A stretch of DNA of 22,837 bases from Bacteroidota bacterium (GTDB lineage Bacteria; Bacteroidota; Bacteroidia; Bacteroidales; B18-G4): positions 1 through 22,837 of the forward strand of contig QMPN01000021.1 of assembly GCA_003648575.1 (NCBI GenBank). The letters run 5' to 3'. Below are positions 1 to 6,869 of the stretch, in pieces. The stretch's first letter is position 1. Each line of letters opens with the position of its first letter. The notes below the pieces were generated by a model, which ran no database searches, was not told where the DNA came from, and saw nothing but the letters and a program-made list of their open reading frames with translations. The position numbers and the translations under genes were made by a program.

Positions 1-1606
1 TAATGATCTGCACTTCGTCCACTTCAGGAAAAGCAGCTTCGGTACTGTTCATCACATAGTTCCTGTCGAGCTGCCACTGATAAGGTTGTTGCCCGCCCGT
101 TGCTTCAAGCTGAATACTCATTGGCTGACTCGCTTCGTATACCGGAATGGATTCCGTTACTATCGTCAGATCGTTGGGTGCCGGCTCATATATGACCGAC
201 ATCATGGTCCTTCCATTGTCATTGAGTACTACATTCTGCTCTTCACAAACAGTCTCTGCTACGCCATCCTGGTAATCGATCAGGCTGAAGTTCTTTATCT
301 GTCCGTAGCCCTTATTGTCAGGATCTTTTTCATCCACGATCAGGAAAAACTTATAGGGCATCCCTGCTTCCACATGGGAAAGCAGCGGACTCACATCAAG
401 ACCAAATTCAATGGTCTTATTTGCCTCGGTGGTATCGTTCCCCTGCATATAGTGCCATCCCCCCTGGTAATTGAAAATGGTATAGGAATGGATATGTTCA
501 GGCTTATTGGATGTGAGGTCTGAAGATATGCCGGCCTGCACACGTACCGCCTCCCTGTAATCATGTTCCAGGGTCACCTTATATGTCATTCGTGTATCGT
601 GTTCTGCCTTTGCTTCAAGCACATGAACAGTGTTGGTCCAGATGCCTCCCTCTCCGAATCTATCGGCCAGGGTCTTATACATCATGTAGCAGTAGCCACT
701 ATCGGCCCAACCCTCTCCATAGCTGTTACAAAATTTCATGGCCCCGATCTCCCAGTCGCTGACATCAAGGACACCATCATTGTTGAGGTCTATATCGTTG
801 GTAAATTTCCCATCCTCATTATAATCGTAACGGATGGAGTCATTATAACCTATAATGGTCATCCCGTGCAGTGCTTCGGGACACCAGCCGAGGATCACAT
901 GCTTTCCTGTCTGTGGGGATTCCGGAGGAAGGATGGCCATATCATAGGGGCTGCAGGCAATAAAACTGGCCAGCCCGCCCGCAGGGGAACCGTCCATGTG
1001 GTCGTTGAGCCAGTGCTTCAGGGTGATGATACCTTCTTCATCGCCTACATAAATCTTCTTTATACCAGAGATGCGGTTGTTCATGGCATTGTACCATTCA
1101 TCATAACCCGACATCCATCGTTGGCCACCGCCCTCATAAAAACCACCATAGTCGGTAACACTCGGTGTTCCATGATACTTCAAAACATCCATGGTAAAGA
1201 GATAATTCACTCCCCACCAGCCATTGCCGCCATTAAAAAAATTCCAGGCAAAATGGGTGGTGTATTGATGGTCAGGGTCATCACCCGGCTGGTCCCTCAG
1301 ACGATTGATCTCATAAGTGAAATTATATGCAATGCTGGTGGATTGCATGCAGTTCGGATAGCTTTCCTGGGTGAAGATGGGCCTCCGGAACCATTTATAT
1401 AATGAATTGTCTATACTGTCGGGGAGTGATCTCGACTTATAGTCTGTCGGAAGTATGAGTTCTTCGATGGTATTCAAAATCGCTGCATCGGCATCCGTCA
1501 GTGGAGCAGTATTCCATTGCCCTGCCGGGATAGCTGTACGCTCATGCTGCTGCGAAAATGCTATGATAGTGATCAGAAAAAAGAGCAGGGTCAGGGTCCG
1601 CTTCAT
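1..1606 (-). CDS. Secreted papain-like (C1 family) cysteine peptidase, 3' end beyond window
   Basis: The frame is open from an ATG at 1606 to the left edge, giving 535 codons with no stop, so the C-terminus is missing. A signal peptide is visible at residues 1-18 (KR, hydrophobic run, then AFSQQ). The papain active-site pattern can be read: Gln80 lies six residues before Cys86 in the context YPNCMQS, His247 lies in LHGMTIIGYND, and Asn294 in FCNSYGEGW. Between His and Asn (about 261-285) are two calcium-loop motifs, DYNEDG and DLNNDGVLDVSDWE, the second resembling a dockerin or EF-hand loop. After the catalytic domain (from about 320) the sequence is beta-rich and Ig-like. It was found by translating the minus strand; plus-strand frames here are shadows. 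Peptidase fold is confident, substrate unknown. A C-terminal secretion domain such as the T9SS type is possible but lies outside the window. Confidence 0.85.
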   Translation of the reverse strand, partial: MKRTLTLLFFLITIIAFSQQHERTAIPAGQWNTAPLTDADAAILNTIEELILPTDYKSRSLPDSIDNSLYKWFRRPIFTQESYPNCMQSTSIAYNFTYEINRLRDQPGDDPDHQYTTHFAWNFFNGGNGWWGVNYLFTMDVLKYHGTPSVTDYGGFYEGGGQRWMSGYDEWYNAMNNRISGIKKIYVGDEEGIITLKHWLNDHMDGSPAGGLASFIACSPYDMAILPPESPQTGKHVILGWCPEALHGMTIIGYNDSIRYDYNEDGKFTNDIDLNNDGVLDVSDWEIGAMKFCNSYGEGWADSGYCYMMYKTLADRFGEGGIWTNTVHVLEAKAEHDTRMTYKVTLEHDYREAVRVQAGISSDLTSNKPEHIHSYTIFNYQGGWHYMQGNDTTEANKTIEFGLDVSPLLSHVEAGMPYKFFLIVDEKDPDNKGYGQIKNFSLIDYQDGVAETVCEEQNVVLNDNGRTMMSVIYEPAPNDLTIVTESIPVYEASQPMSIQLEATGGQQPYQWQLDRNYVMNSTEAAFPEVDEVQII

Positions 1607-1715
1607 AAAAATGAGGTTTTTGCGCAAGTTATTGAGTTATCCGCTGATTGTCAAGATAAATAAAGTTAGTGGTACGAATCGGTCAGTTTGCGGTTAGTTT
1701 AGTATAAGAGTGCCT

Positions 1716-1723
1716 CAAAAGTA
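1716..1723 (-). promoter_or_regulatory. Candidate -7 promoter element for the C1 peptidase gene
   Basis: The minus strand reads TACTTTTG, an exact match to the Bacteroidota -7 consensus TAnnTTTG, about 110 bases upstream of the peptidase ATG. No convincing -33 TTTG was found at the usual distance, and the implied leader is long (about 100 nt). This is a weak call. Confidence 0.3.
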
Positions 1724-1828
1724 CTCATTTCATGAAAATCCATTCTGTCTTTAAAAAGGCAGATTGAACTTTTTCCGATTCCTTTTGTAAGGTTTTCTAT
1801 ATACTCCCGACTGACAAATAAATAACTA

Positions 1829-2776
1829 TTGAAAAAACTACGGATTATTCTTTTGATCGCTGTAATGTTTAGCGGACACAGCATATTTTCGCAGGGATGC
1901 AATGATGCCGGTTTATGCAGCATGGGCGACCTCGACGGACAGGGTCTCACTATGGGTAATAAGTACAACACCCAGATTTCCTATTTCTTTGGTCTGGGAG
2001 AAAGGCAAACACTGGTCAATACCGTCCAGTTCGAGCAGCGCTTCAGGCTGTTTGACGACAGGGGACAGATCTTCATACAGTTGCCCTTCCATTATATTTC
2101 CGGAAACCTCGGGCAAACCTACGGGGTGGGTGATATCAGTGTAGGGTTTAACTACACCTATCTCAGAAAGAAAGACTTGAGCGCGTCATTTTTGATTGCC
2201 GCCAAGCTTCCGCCCAATACTTCCAATAAAACCATCGATGATAAAGGTGCCCCCATGGTATACCAAACCAGCCTGGGAACCTATAGCCTTGCATTAGGTG
2301 CCAACTTCTTTTATAAAAAATGGCAGCTGGGCCTGGGATATTTGAAACCCTTTGGCAGCAACAGCAACTATTTCTACTATGCCGAATGGCCCGACAATGA
2401 AGATGCCCTGGAATACACGCAGATGCATGACCTGGCACGTGGCGATGACGGTATGATCAGGCTGAACAGGTTTTTTTACACTAAAAAAAGCCGCTATAAT
2501 GTTGGCCTGCTGGCCCTGTATCGGATACAGAAAGATATTGTCACCCAGGGGGGAAACCGTGTTGCACTGGATAATTCCGATGGCCTGACATTGAACATAA
2601 ACCTTGGATACCAGCGGGTGCTGAAAAATGAGGATGCCATCACTCTGTCCGTTGCCGCTCCTCTCATCACGCGTGAAGTACGCGTTGATGGTTTAACCAG
2701 GACATTTGTATTGATGTTCACCTATGCATTTGGCAAGAAAAGTGATGATGATGTATTTAAGCCAGCGAAGTTTTAA
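1829..2776 (+). CDS. Putative outer-membrane beta-barrel protein, function unknown
   Basis: The 315-residue product starts at a TTG codon. That start is chosen because it gives a complete signal peptide (KKLRIILLIAVMFSG, ending at IFSQ, residues 1-22); the first in-frame ATG would lie inside it. The mature protein begins with a two-cysteine motif, GCNDAGLCSMG. It continues as alternating amphipathic strands rich in Tyr, Phe and Gly (for example VGDISVGFNYTYL, LGTYSLALGANFFY, YNVGLLALYRI) and ends FVLMFTYAFGKKSDDD. This is the pattern of a 12- to 14-strand barrel, loosely like the MetA-pathway or transporter-type outer-membrane families. It stands alone, divergent from the peptidase and convergent with the Nudix gene. 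Location is fairly confident; substrate cannot be told. Confidence 0.78.
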   Translation: MKKLRIILLIAVMFSGHSIFSQGCNDAGLCSMGDLDGQGLTMGNKYNTQISYFFGLGERQTLVNTVQFEQRFRLFDDRGQIFIQLPFHYISGNLGQTYGVGDISVGFNYTYLRKKDLSASFLIAAKLPPNTSNKTIDDKGAPMVYQTSLGTYSLALGANFFYKKWQLGLGYLKPFGSNSNYFYYAEWPDNEDALEYTQMHDLARGDDGMIRLNRFFYTKKSRYNVGLLALYRIQKDIVTQGGNRVALDNSDGLTLNINLGYQRVLKNEDAITLSVAAPLITREVRVDGLTRTFVLMFTYAFGKKSDDDVFKPAKF

Positions 2777-2780
2777 AATA

Positions 2781-2900
2781 GTATTAGGTACCAGGTACCA
2801 AGTATCAGGTACATGAAAACGATACGTTTAAGTTTTTTCATGTCCTTGTACCTTGTACATAATGCATTGTACTTAATACATTGTACCTGATCCCTTGTAC
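2781..2900. repeat. GTAC-word repeat with inverted arms between convergent genes
   Basis: The left half holds tandem AGGTACC-like words (2785-2811) and the right half holds CCTTGTAC and CATTGTAC words (2845-2900), which are the reverse complement of the same type (GTACAAGG). At the centre, GGTACATGAAAA (about 2808-2819) pairs with TTTTCATGTCC (about 2834-2844), leaving one bulged base and a loop of about 15 nt. The element fills the whole space between the stop codons of two convergent genes, so a hairpin acting as a two-way terminator is plausible. Confidence 0.6.
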
Positions 2901-2902
2901 AT

Positions 2903-3334
2903 CTACAATAAAAATATCGACTCTGCCATTTCCACAATGAGTTTGTGGTCGAAGGCGAGTTCCGGCAGATCATTTAATTTGAACCATTCTGCTTCATCAG
3001 CATCATCGCCCGCTTTGGCTACCGCACCAATTGGAAGGTATCCTACATAAGCCACGGATACTGTATGCCCCCTGGGATCGCGTCCCGGGTCGCCAAAGGT
3101 ATGCATCTGTGTGAGCAGTATGCCGCTCAAAGCTGTTTCTTCTTCCAGCTCCCTGGCGGCAGCAATTTCCAGAACTTCATCCTTATCGACAAAGCCTCCT
3201 GGCAAAGCCCATTTTCCTTTGAAGGGATCATTTCCACGCTTGATAAGAAGCACCTCATGATCTTTCTCTGACTGCCTGAAGATGATGATATCTACTGTTA
3301 CTGTGGGACGGGGGAAAGGGTAAGTGTATGCCAT
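2903..3334 (-). CDS. Nudix hydrolase, ADP-ribose pyrophosphatase-like
   Basis: This 143-residue single-domain protein carries a Nudix box at about residues 46-68: GGFVDKDE, seven residues, then RELEEE. This fits G-x5-E-x7-RE-U-x-EE, with Ala in place of the usual Gly near the end of the box. The N-terminus (PTVTVDIIIF) and the RDPRGHTVSVAYVGYL segment are typical of the COG1051 ADP-ribose pyrophosphatase group and of the Nudix domain of NrtR-type regulators. There is no winged-helix domain, so this is an enzyme and not an NrtR regulator. It should hydrolyse a nucleoside diphosphate linked to another moiety in the cytoplasm using Mg2+; the exact substrate is not readable. It lies just downstream of a terminator, so it needs its own promoter. 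Confidence 0.9.
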   Translation of the reverse strand: MAYTYPFPRPTVTVDIIIFRQSEKDHEVLLIKRGNDPFKGKWALPGGFVDKDEVLEIAAARELEEETALSGILLTQMHTFGDPGRDPRGHTVSVAYVGYLPIGAVAKAGDDADEAEWFKLNDLPELAFDHKLIVEMAESIFLL

Positions 3335-3344
3335 AGATTTTTAT

Positions 3345-3388
3345 TTAAAAATAAGAAAAAAAAGAACGCCCCTGAGGATTCAGGGGCG
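3345..3388 (-). terminator. Rho-independent terminator
   Basis: Read on the minus strand, a perfect 9-bp stem CGCCCCTGA / TCAGGGGCG (3367-3388, 4-nt loop) is followed by a T-rich run (3345-3366). It lies about 40 bases after the stop of the small secreted protein and should end that transcript before the Nudix gene. Confidence 0.88.
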
Positions 3389-3425
3389 CTCATGCACCTA
3401 ATGTTTAACTAACATAAAATTAACA

Positions 3426-3872
3426 CTACAGCTTTTTAAAGCTGAATTTGGCAAAGTACTGTTTACCTATTGTTACGCTGCCATCTCTTAAACGTATCTT
3501 CTCGATGCTTGAAACCACATGGTCGACGAAGGACTCATTGCTTGATTGGGTGCTTTCAACTTGAATGAATCCGTCATCATCGTATGAAAAACCAACGAGC
3601 ACGCATTCTTCCGCTGCAGCATTCTCTACTTCTTGGGGATAGACCATCACATCTCCGAACTGCTGGAGGATATCTTGTGGTAAGCCGGCCGCATCCTGTG
3701 ATTCGTTGAGGTTGATCACGATGAGGTTGCTGGTTGATGGAATCGTCAACTCTGTTGGCATGGTTTCAGTTTTCCCTTTCGGGTGAGTTCCTTTTGATCC
3801 GTCTCCATCTGCATAGGCAGAAAGGGAGATCATGAACATTAAAGTGAATAAGCTTATTACTGTTGTTTTCAT
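3426..3872 (-). CDS. Small secreted protein with a TonB-C-like domain
   Basis: The chosen start (ATG at 3872, product 148 residues) puts a signal peptide at the N-terminus: KTTVISLFTLMFMISLSAYA. The frame also extends 15 codons further upstream, but that would bury the signal peptide. After a short linker (GDGSKGTHPKGKTE) comes one domain: a segment ending ECVLVGFSYDDDGFIQVES, then SSNESFVDHVVSSIEKIRL, ending GKQYFAKFSFKKL. The order (strand, DDDG turn, strand, helix, strand) resembles the TonB C-terminal fold, here without a membrane anchor or Pro-rich spacer. It is probably periplasmic or secreted. The function is not known, and the TonB relation is a by-eye inference. It is a single gene ended by the terminator at 3345-3388. 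Confidence 0.75.
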   Translation of the reverse strand: MKTTVISLFTLMFMISLSAYADGDGSKGTHPKGKTETMPTELTIPSTSNLIVINLNESQDAAGLPQDILQQFGDVMVYPQEVENAAAEECVLVGFSYDDDGFIQVESTQSSNESFVDHVVSSIEKIRLRDGSVTIGKQYFAKFSFKKL

Positions 3873-4400
3873 TTTACACATTTTTGGGTTACACATTCCG
3901 GTTTGGTTATATAGCATCTAATTCTGTGCCATAATTATAATTGTCTTTATTTCAGCGTATTACAAAGGGTGTTAATTTTACTTTAACCTAAACATGTGTA
4001 CAGATTCCGTTCACTTCTGTTCATTAGCGTACAGCCATTCAAAGAACATTAATTTTGTGTTACATCAATAAGACGCCGTAACAACTGGATGTGTTACATC
4101 TTAGAGAGGTATTGTGAGGAATAGTTTAATTTCACCAGTTGAATCGGTTGAACCGTTTCGTGGGGAATTTTTGAAATTTGAATTACTACTGTCCTAGGAA
4201 AATGAACTACAACTCCTGGGGTGAGAATAGCTTATATTTGAAGGAGATCTCCTCATAAAGAATTTTCCCAAGCCCTCCTTTACTCAAATGTCGAAAAAGT
4301 GAACACCACTGGGCATTTCACCAATTCAATCAAAATTTAAAAATATCACACATACCACACCCGATTTAACTGATTTAACGGATTCAACAAATTTACCAGT
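3873..4400. other. Gene-poor 528-bp intergenic region
   Basis: No coding frame here has signal, length or composition to support a gene. It contains an 11-bp direct repeat (4056-4066 and 4090-4100), a perfect 12-bp palindrome AGGAGATCTCCT (4242-4253), a short word repeat CAGTTGAAT-CGGTTGAAC (about 4137-4155), and the longer 9-bp word array next to rsmI (4360-4403). The promoter of the small secreted protein must lie at its left end, but no clear TAnnTTTG element was found there. Confidence 0.6.
4056..4100. repeat. Direct repeat TGTGTTACATC with a palindromic second copy
   Basis: TGTGTTACATC occurs at 4056-4066 and again at 4090-4100, 34 bp apart (about three helical turns). The second copy is part of the palindrome GATGT-GTT-ACATC (4088-4100). 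A regulator binding site about 200 bp upstream of the secreted protein gene at 3872 is possible, but nothing else supports it. Confidence 0.4.
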
Positions 4401-4403
4401 TTA
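4360..4403 (-). repeat. 9-bp word array abutting the rsmI stop codon
   Basis: Read on the minus strand, the array begins at the rsmI TAA. It contains ACTGGTAAAT followed by three 9-bp units, TTGTTGAAT, CCGTTAAAT and CAGTTAAAT, and ends in CGGG. The same unit structure in the same register occurs at 9127-9168 on the plus strand. Confidence 0.75.
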
Positions 4404-5063
4404 ACACCCTGAAAGGACTATCACAAACTCTCCCTTAAGAGGATTGGTTTCGAAATGAGCGATGATCTCGGGGAGGCTTCCTCTAACGGTTTCTTCATAT
4501 ATCTTGCTGATCTCCCGTGAAACGGATGCCTGTCTCTCCTCGCCAAATACTTCAACAAATTGTTTAAGGGTTTTAAGGATGCGATGGGGGGATTCGTAGA
4601 ATACCATGGTGCGTTTCTCATCCAGCAGATTCTGAAGGCGGGTCTGCCTGCCTTTTTTATGTGGAAGAAAACCTTCAAATACAAAGCGATCGCAGGGTAG
4701 TCCTGAGCCCACCAGAGCAGGGACAAATGCCGTAGGACCGGGCAGGCAACTAAGTTCAATGCTTTCTTTGATACATTCCCTGATGATAAGAAAGGCCGGA
4801 TCGGAGATCCCGGGCGTGCCGGCATCACTTACCAGGGCTGCAGTCTCACCTGCCTTTAAGCGGTCGATGACTTTCTGTAGTACCTTATGCTCGTTATGCT
4901 GATGATAGGCCATCATCGGCTTTGAAATACCAAGATGTTTCATCAGATTGCCTGATGTGCGGGTATCTTCAGCCAGGATGAAGTCCACCTCACCCAAAAT
5001 ATCGATGGCGCGCTTCGTAATATCGGCCAGGTTTCCTATGGGTGTTGGTACTATATACAGCAT
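4401..5063 (-). CDS. rsmI: 16S rRNA (cytidine-1402-2'-O)-methyltransferase
   Basis: This 220-residue member of the tetrapyrrole-methylase fold shows the RsmI signatures in order: PTPIGNLADIT (6-16), AEDTR (31-35), SDAGTPGISDP (79-89), LPGP (107-110), YESPHR (156-161) and a REISKIYEE segment near 183. It uses S-adenosylmethionine to methylate the ribose 2'-OH of C1402 in 16S rRNA, in the ribosomal decoding centre. It is about 60 residues shorter than the E. coli enzyme because the C-terminal extension is missing, as is usual in Bacteroidota. It follows the 5067-5900 gene with a 3-bp gap, so the two are almost certainly co-transcribed. Its TAA stop lies at the edge of a word-repeat array. Confidence 0.96.
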   Translation of the reverse strand: MLYIVPTPIGNLADITKRAIDILGEVDFILAEDTRTSGNLMKHLGISKPMMAYHQHNEHKVLQKVIDRLKAGETAALVSDAGTPGISDPAFLIIRECIKESIELSCLPGPTAFVPALVGSGLPCDRFVFEGFLPHKKGRQTRLQNLLDEKRTMVFYESPHRILKTLKQFVEVFGEERQASVSREISKIYEETVRGSLPEIIAHFETNPLKGEFVIVLSGC

Positions 5064-5066
5064 AAT

Positions 5067-5900
5067 TTAAGCATTGTATTTCGACTTCACGATCTTTTTC
5101 AGCCTGTGATAGGCCTCTGAATTATCTGCCCAACCATATTCATTCCTGTAGCCCTCAATGGCATGATCGGCGGCTTGTATTTCGCCAACTGTATTCAGCT
5201 TATCAATCGCATCATTGTATACAGAAGGATCCCCTTTAAACAGCTCATTGATAAAAAGAAACTTATCATTGATCCCGATAGCCATCTTTAGATCCTCTAC
5301 AGCATGGGGATGTACCGTTGCAGCAATGGTGTTATCCCCTTTTGCCTGGAAAGAATCGGCAATGGTGGTCGGGCCGGAAAAGAGATCAGCAGTCGTTTTG
5401 TGTTCAGTCTCATTCTCAAGCAAGTCCGAACTCCTGACTTCGCTCTCGGAGTTTACTTCCGGGATGGGGGACGGGGGGGGTTCTGGTTGCTGGTTCCTGG
5501 CTACTGGTGGCTGGTGGCTGGCTACTGGTGGCTGGTCGCTGGTTACTGGCTCCTCGTAGCTGGTTACTGGTGGCTGGTCGTTGGGTTCCGGTATGTCCGA
5601 ACTCCGCACTTCGCTCTCCAAACTTACTTTAGGCGCTTCAGGAGCCGGTATCTCCGGCTCGGGCTCTACCTTCACCATTGGCACCTTCTCAACCTCATTT
5701 ACAATAACTACTTTCTCCTTGATTTTGGGCTCACCGGTTTCAAGAGCATGCACAAGATTATATATCTCCTTGATCTTTTCACCCATTACCTCTACATCGA
5801 TCTCATGAAGCTGTTCCGGCTTTTTTTCCAGTCTTTTAATATGGTAATCGAGGATAGTAGCGTGCTTTGCGATCTCTTTCAAAAGTGCCTTATTGTCCAT
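5067..5900 (-). CDS. Conserved hypothetical protein with repeat-derived Pro-rich linker
   Basis: The 277-residue product has three parts. Residues 1-85 are a charged helical region (KEIAKHATILDYHIKRLEKK) ending in a Val/Glu-rich strand. Residues 86-160 are low complexity: two copies of SESEVRSSD (or LESEVRSSD) at about 95-102 and 151-159 flank a heptapeptide-like repeat of the type DQPPVAS, HQPPVAR. Residues 195-277 are a compact domain with DLKMAIGINDKFLFINELFKG, followed by YNDAIDKLN and a C-terminal YNEYGW-like helix. I believe this domain is a recurrent unknown one in Bacteroidota. There is no signal peptide, so it is cytoplasmic. The linker is encoded by the same kind of short DNA words found between genes. 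It sits just upstream of rsmI in one transcript. Function unknown. Confidence 0.85.
   Translation of the reverse strand: MDNKALLKEIAKHATILDYHIKRLEKKPEQLHEIDVEVMGEKIKEIYNLVHALETGEPKIKEKVVIVNEVEKVPMVKVEPEPEIPAPEAPKVSLESEVRSSDIPEPNDQPPVTSYEEPVTSDQPPVASHQPPVARNQQPEPPPSPIPEVNSESEVRSSDLLENETEHKTTADLFSGPTTIADSFQAKGDNTIAATVHPHAVEDLKMAIGINDKFLFINELFKGDPSVYNDAIDKLNTVGEIQAADHAIEGYRNEYGWADNSEAYHRLKKIVKSKYNA
5424..5630. repeat. Intragenic word repeat: CTGGYnn heptamers flanked by a 36-bp direct repeat
   Basis: The plus strand from about 5485 to 5580 is a run of 7-bp words of the type CTGGTTG, CTGGCTA, CTGGTGG. It is bracketed by two similar copies of a GTCCGAACTCC...ACTTCGCTCTC...TTACTT segment (5424-5460 and 5595-5630). 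On the coding (minus) strand the 7-bp unit gives a 7-residue period because 7 is not a multiple of 3. Most frames on both strands stay open through it. Confidence 0.85.
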
Positions 5901-6011
5901 TTATGCAAGGTATTATTATGTTATGAATTGATTTTATATAAGGATGGCAAATCCAAACATTTTGTCCCTGAATAATTTACATCTAATCATCCACAACAAA
6001 GCAGGAATTTG

Positions 6012-6019
6012 TACCTTTG
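6012..6019 (+). promoter_or_regulatory. Candidate -7 promoter element for tdk
   Basis: TACCTTTG is an exact match to TAnnTTTG, 47 bases upstream of the tdk ATG, implying a leader of about 40 nt. No clear -33 TTTG was found at the normal spacing. Confidence 0.5.
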
Positions 6020-6066
6020 TATTATCAACGAATAAAGATATAAAAGATTGAGTTGGGGCAATACCA

Positions 6067-6651
6067 ATGTTTTTAGAAAAGTCAAATAATGGAGAAAGAA
6101 GCGGCTGGATCGAGGTAATCTGCGGTTCTATGTTTTCCGGCAAGACCGAGGAACTGATCCGTAGGCTTAAGCGGGCCAGGATCGCAAAGCAGAAGGTGGA
6201 GATCTTCAAACCCTCTGTAGATACTAGGTATGATGAGGAAGACGTGGTTTCACATGATGCCAATTCCATCCGTTCCACGCCTGTACAATCTTCCAACCAG
6301 ATACTGCTGATGGCCAACGATTTTGATGTAGTTGGCATTGATGAAGCCCAATTTTTTGATGAAGAACTTTCTTCCGTTTGCAATACACTTGCCAATAATG
6401 GAGTGCGTGTGATCGTGGCCGGCCTCGATATGGATTATCTCGGAAAACCATTCGGGCCCATCCCTGCCCTTCTTGCAACGGCAGAATATGTGACCAAGGT
6501 CCATGCTATTTGTCCTTATTGCGGCGACCTGGCCCAATACACCCACCGAACTGTTGACCAGGACGGACAGGTGATGCTTGGCGAAGCAGAAGCCTATGAG
6601 CCACTTTGCCGCAAGCATTATATGGAGATGAAGGGAAAGAAGGATTCTTAA
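6067..6651 (+). CDS. tdk: Thymidine kinase (type II)
   Basis: This 194-residue enzyme phosphorylates thymidine with ATP to give dTMP in the salvage pathway. The P-loop is GSMFSGKT (20-27). The Walker B and catalytic-base motif is DEAQFF (92-97, with Glu93 as the expected base). The zinc site of type II kinases appears as Cys149-x2-Cys152 and Cys181-x2-His184. The substrate-binding lasso region (residues 155-180) contains the expected [10 protein letters not shown]. Length is normal for the family. It stands alone between a -7 element and an octamer repeat array that begins at its stop codon. Confidence 0.97.
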   Translation: MFLEKSNNGERSGWIEVICGSMFSGKTEELIRRLKRARIAKQKVEIFKPSVDTRYDEEDVVSHDANSIRSTPVQSSNQILLMANDFDVVGIDEAQFFDEELSSVCNTLANNGVRVIVAGLDMDYLGKPFGPIPALLATAEYVTKVHAICPYCGDLAQYTHRTVDQDGQVMLGEAEAYEPLCRKHYMEMKGKKDS

Positions 6652-6779
6652 TGCTTCACTGTTTCATTGTTTCATTGTTTCATTGTTTCACTGTTTCATT
6701 GTTTCACTGTTTCATTGTTTCATTGTTTCATTGTTTCATTGTTTCACTGTTTCATTGTTTCATTGTTTTATGGTTTTAT
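6652..6779 (+). repeat. Tandem octamer array (TGTTTCAY), 16 units
   Basis: Starting on the base after the tdk TAA, the sequence reads as sixteen back-to-back 8-bp units. Most are TGTTTCAT, four end in C (TGTTTCAC or TGCTTCAC), and the last two have decayed to TGTTTTAT and GGTTTTAT. There are no spacers, so it is not a CRISPR. It ends 53 bp before the -7 element of the next operon. Confidence 0.97.
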
Positions 6780-6832
6780 GGTTGTTGGAGTGCGGGGTAT
6801 GAAGCCCGATAGTCGTTGCCCGATATTTTTAT

Positions 6833-6840
6833 TAAATTTG
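6833..6840 (+). promoter_or_regulatory. Candidate -7 promoter element for the cyclophilin-pheS operon
   Basis: TAAATTTG, followed by CA, matches TAnnTTTG exactly, 29 bases before the ATG at 6870. A TTG lies at 6816-6818, but the spacing of 14 is shorter than usual for a -33 element. The site supports the start at 6870 over a longer frame beginning at 6816. Confidence 0.55.
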
Positions 6841-6869
6841 CAAACTCTTGTTACAAAAATTATAATGAA

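Noticed and set aside
86..1697. Three plus-strand open frames (86-523, 563-1402, 1455-1697)
   Set aside because: They are antisense to the continuous minus-strand C1 peptidase, which has catalytic residues and a signal peptide. The plus-strand translations resemble no protein family.
1699..1971. Minus-strand open frame across the 1607-1828 spacer
   Set aside because: It overlaps the start of the outer-membrane barrel gene on the other strand, has no recognisable features, and covers the likely promoter region.
3873..3917. Longer start for the small secreted protein (ATG at 3917)
   Set aside because: The extra 15 residues precede a normal signal peptide and would block its recognition.
5304..5975. 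Plus-strand open frame with GYWWLVAG-like repeats
   Set aside because: It is the antisense reading of the CTGGYnn heptamer array in the 5067-5900 gene. A 7-bp word without stops keeps several frames open.
6652..6779. CRISPR array
   Set aside because: The unit is 8 bp, copies are directly adjacent with no spacers, and no cas gene is present.
6816..6869. Earlier start for the cyclophilin gene at 6816
   Set aside because: The frame would include the -7 element at 6833-6840 and put 18 residues before the signal peptide.
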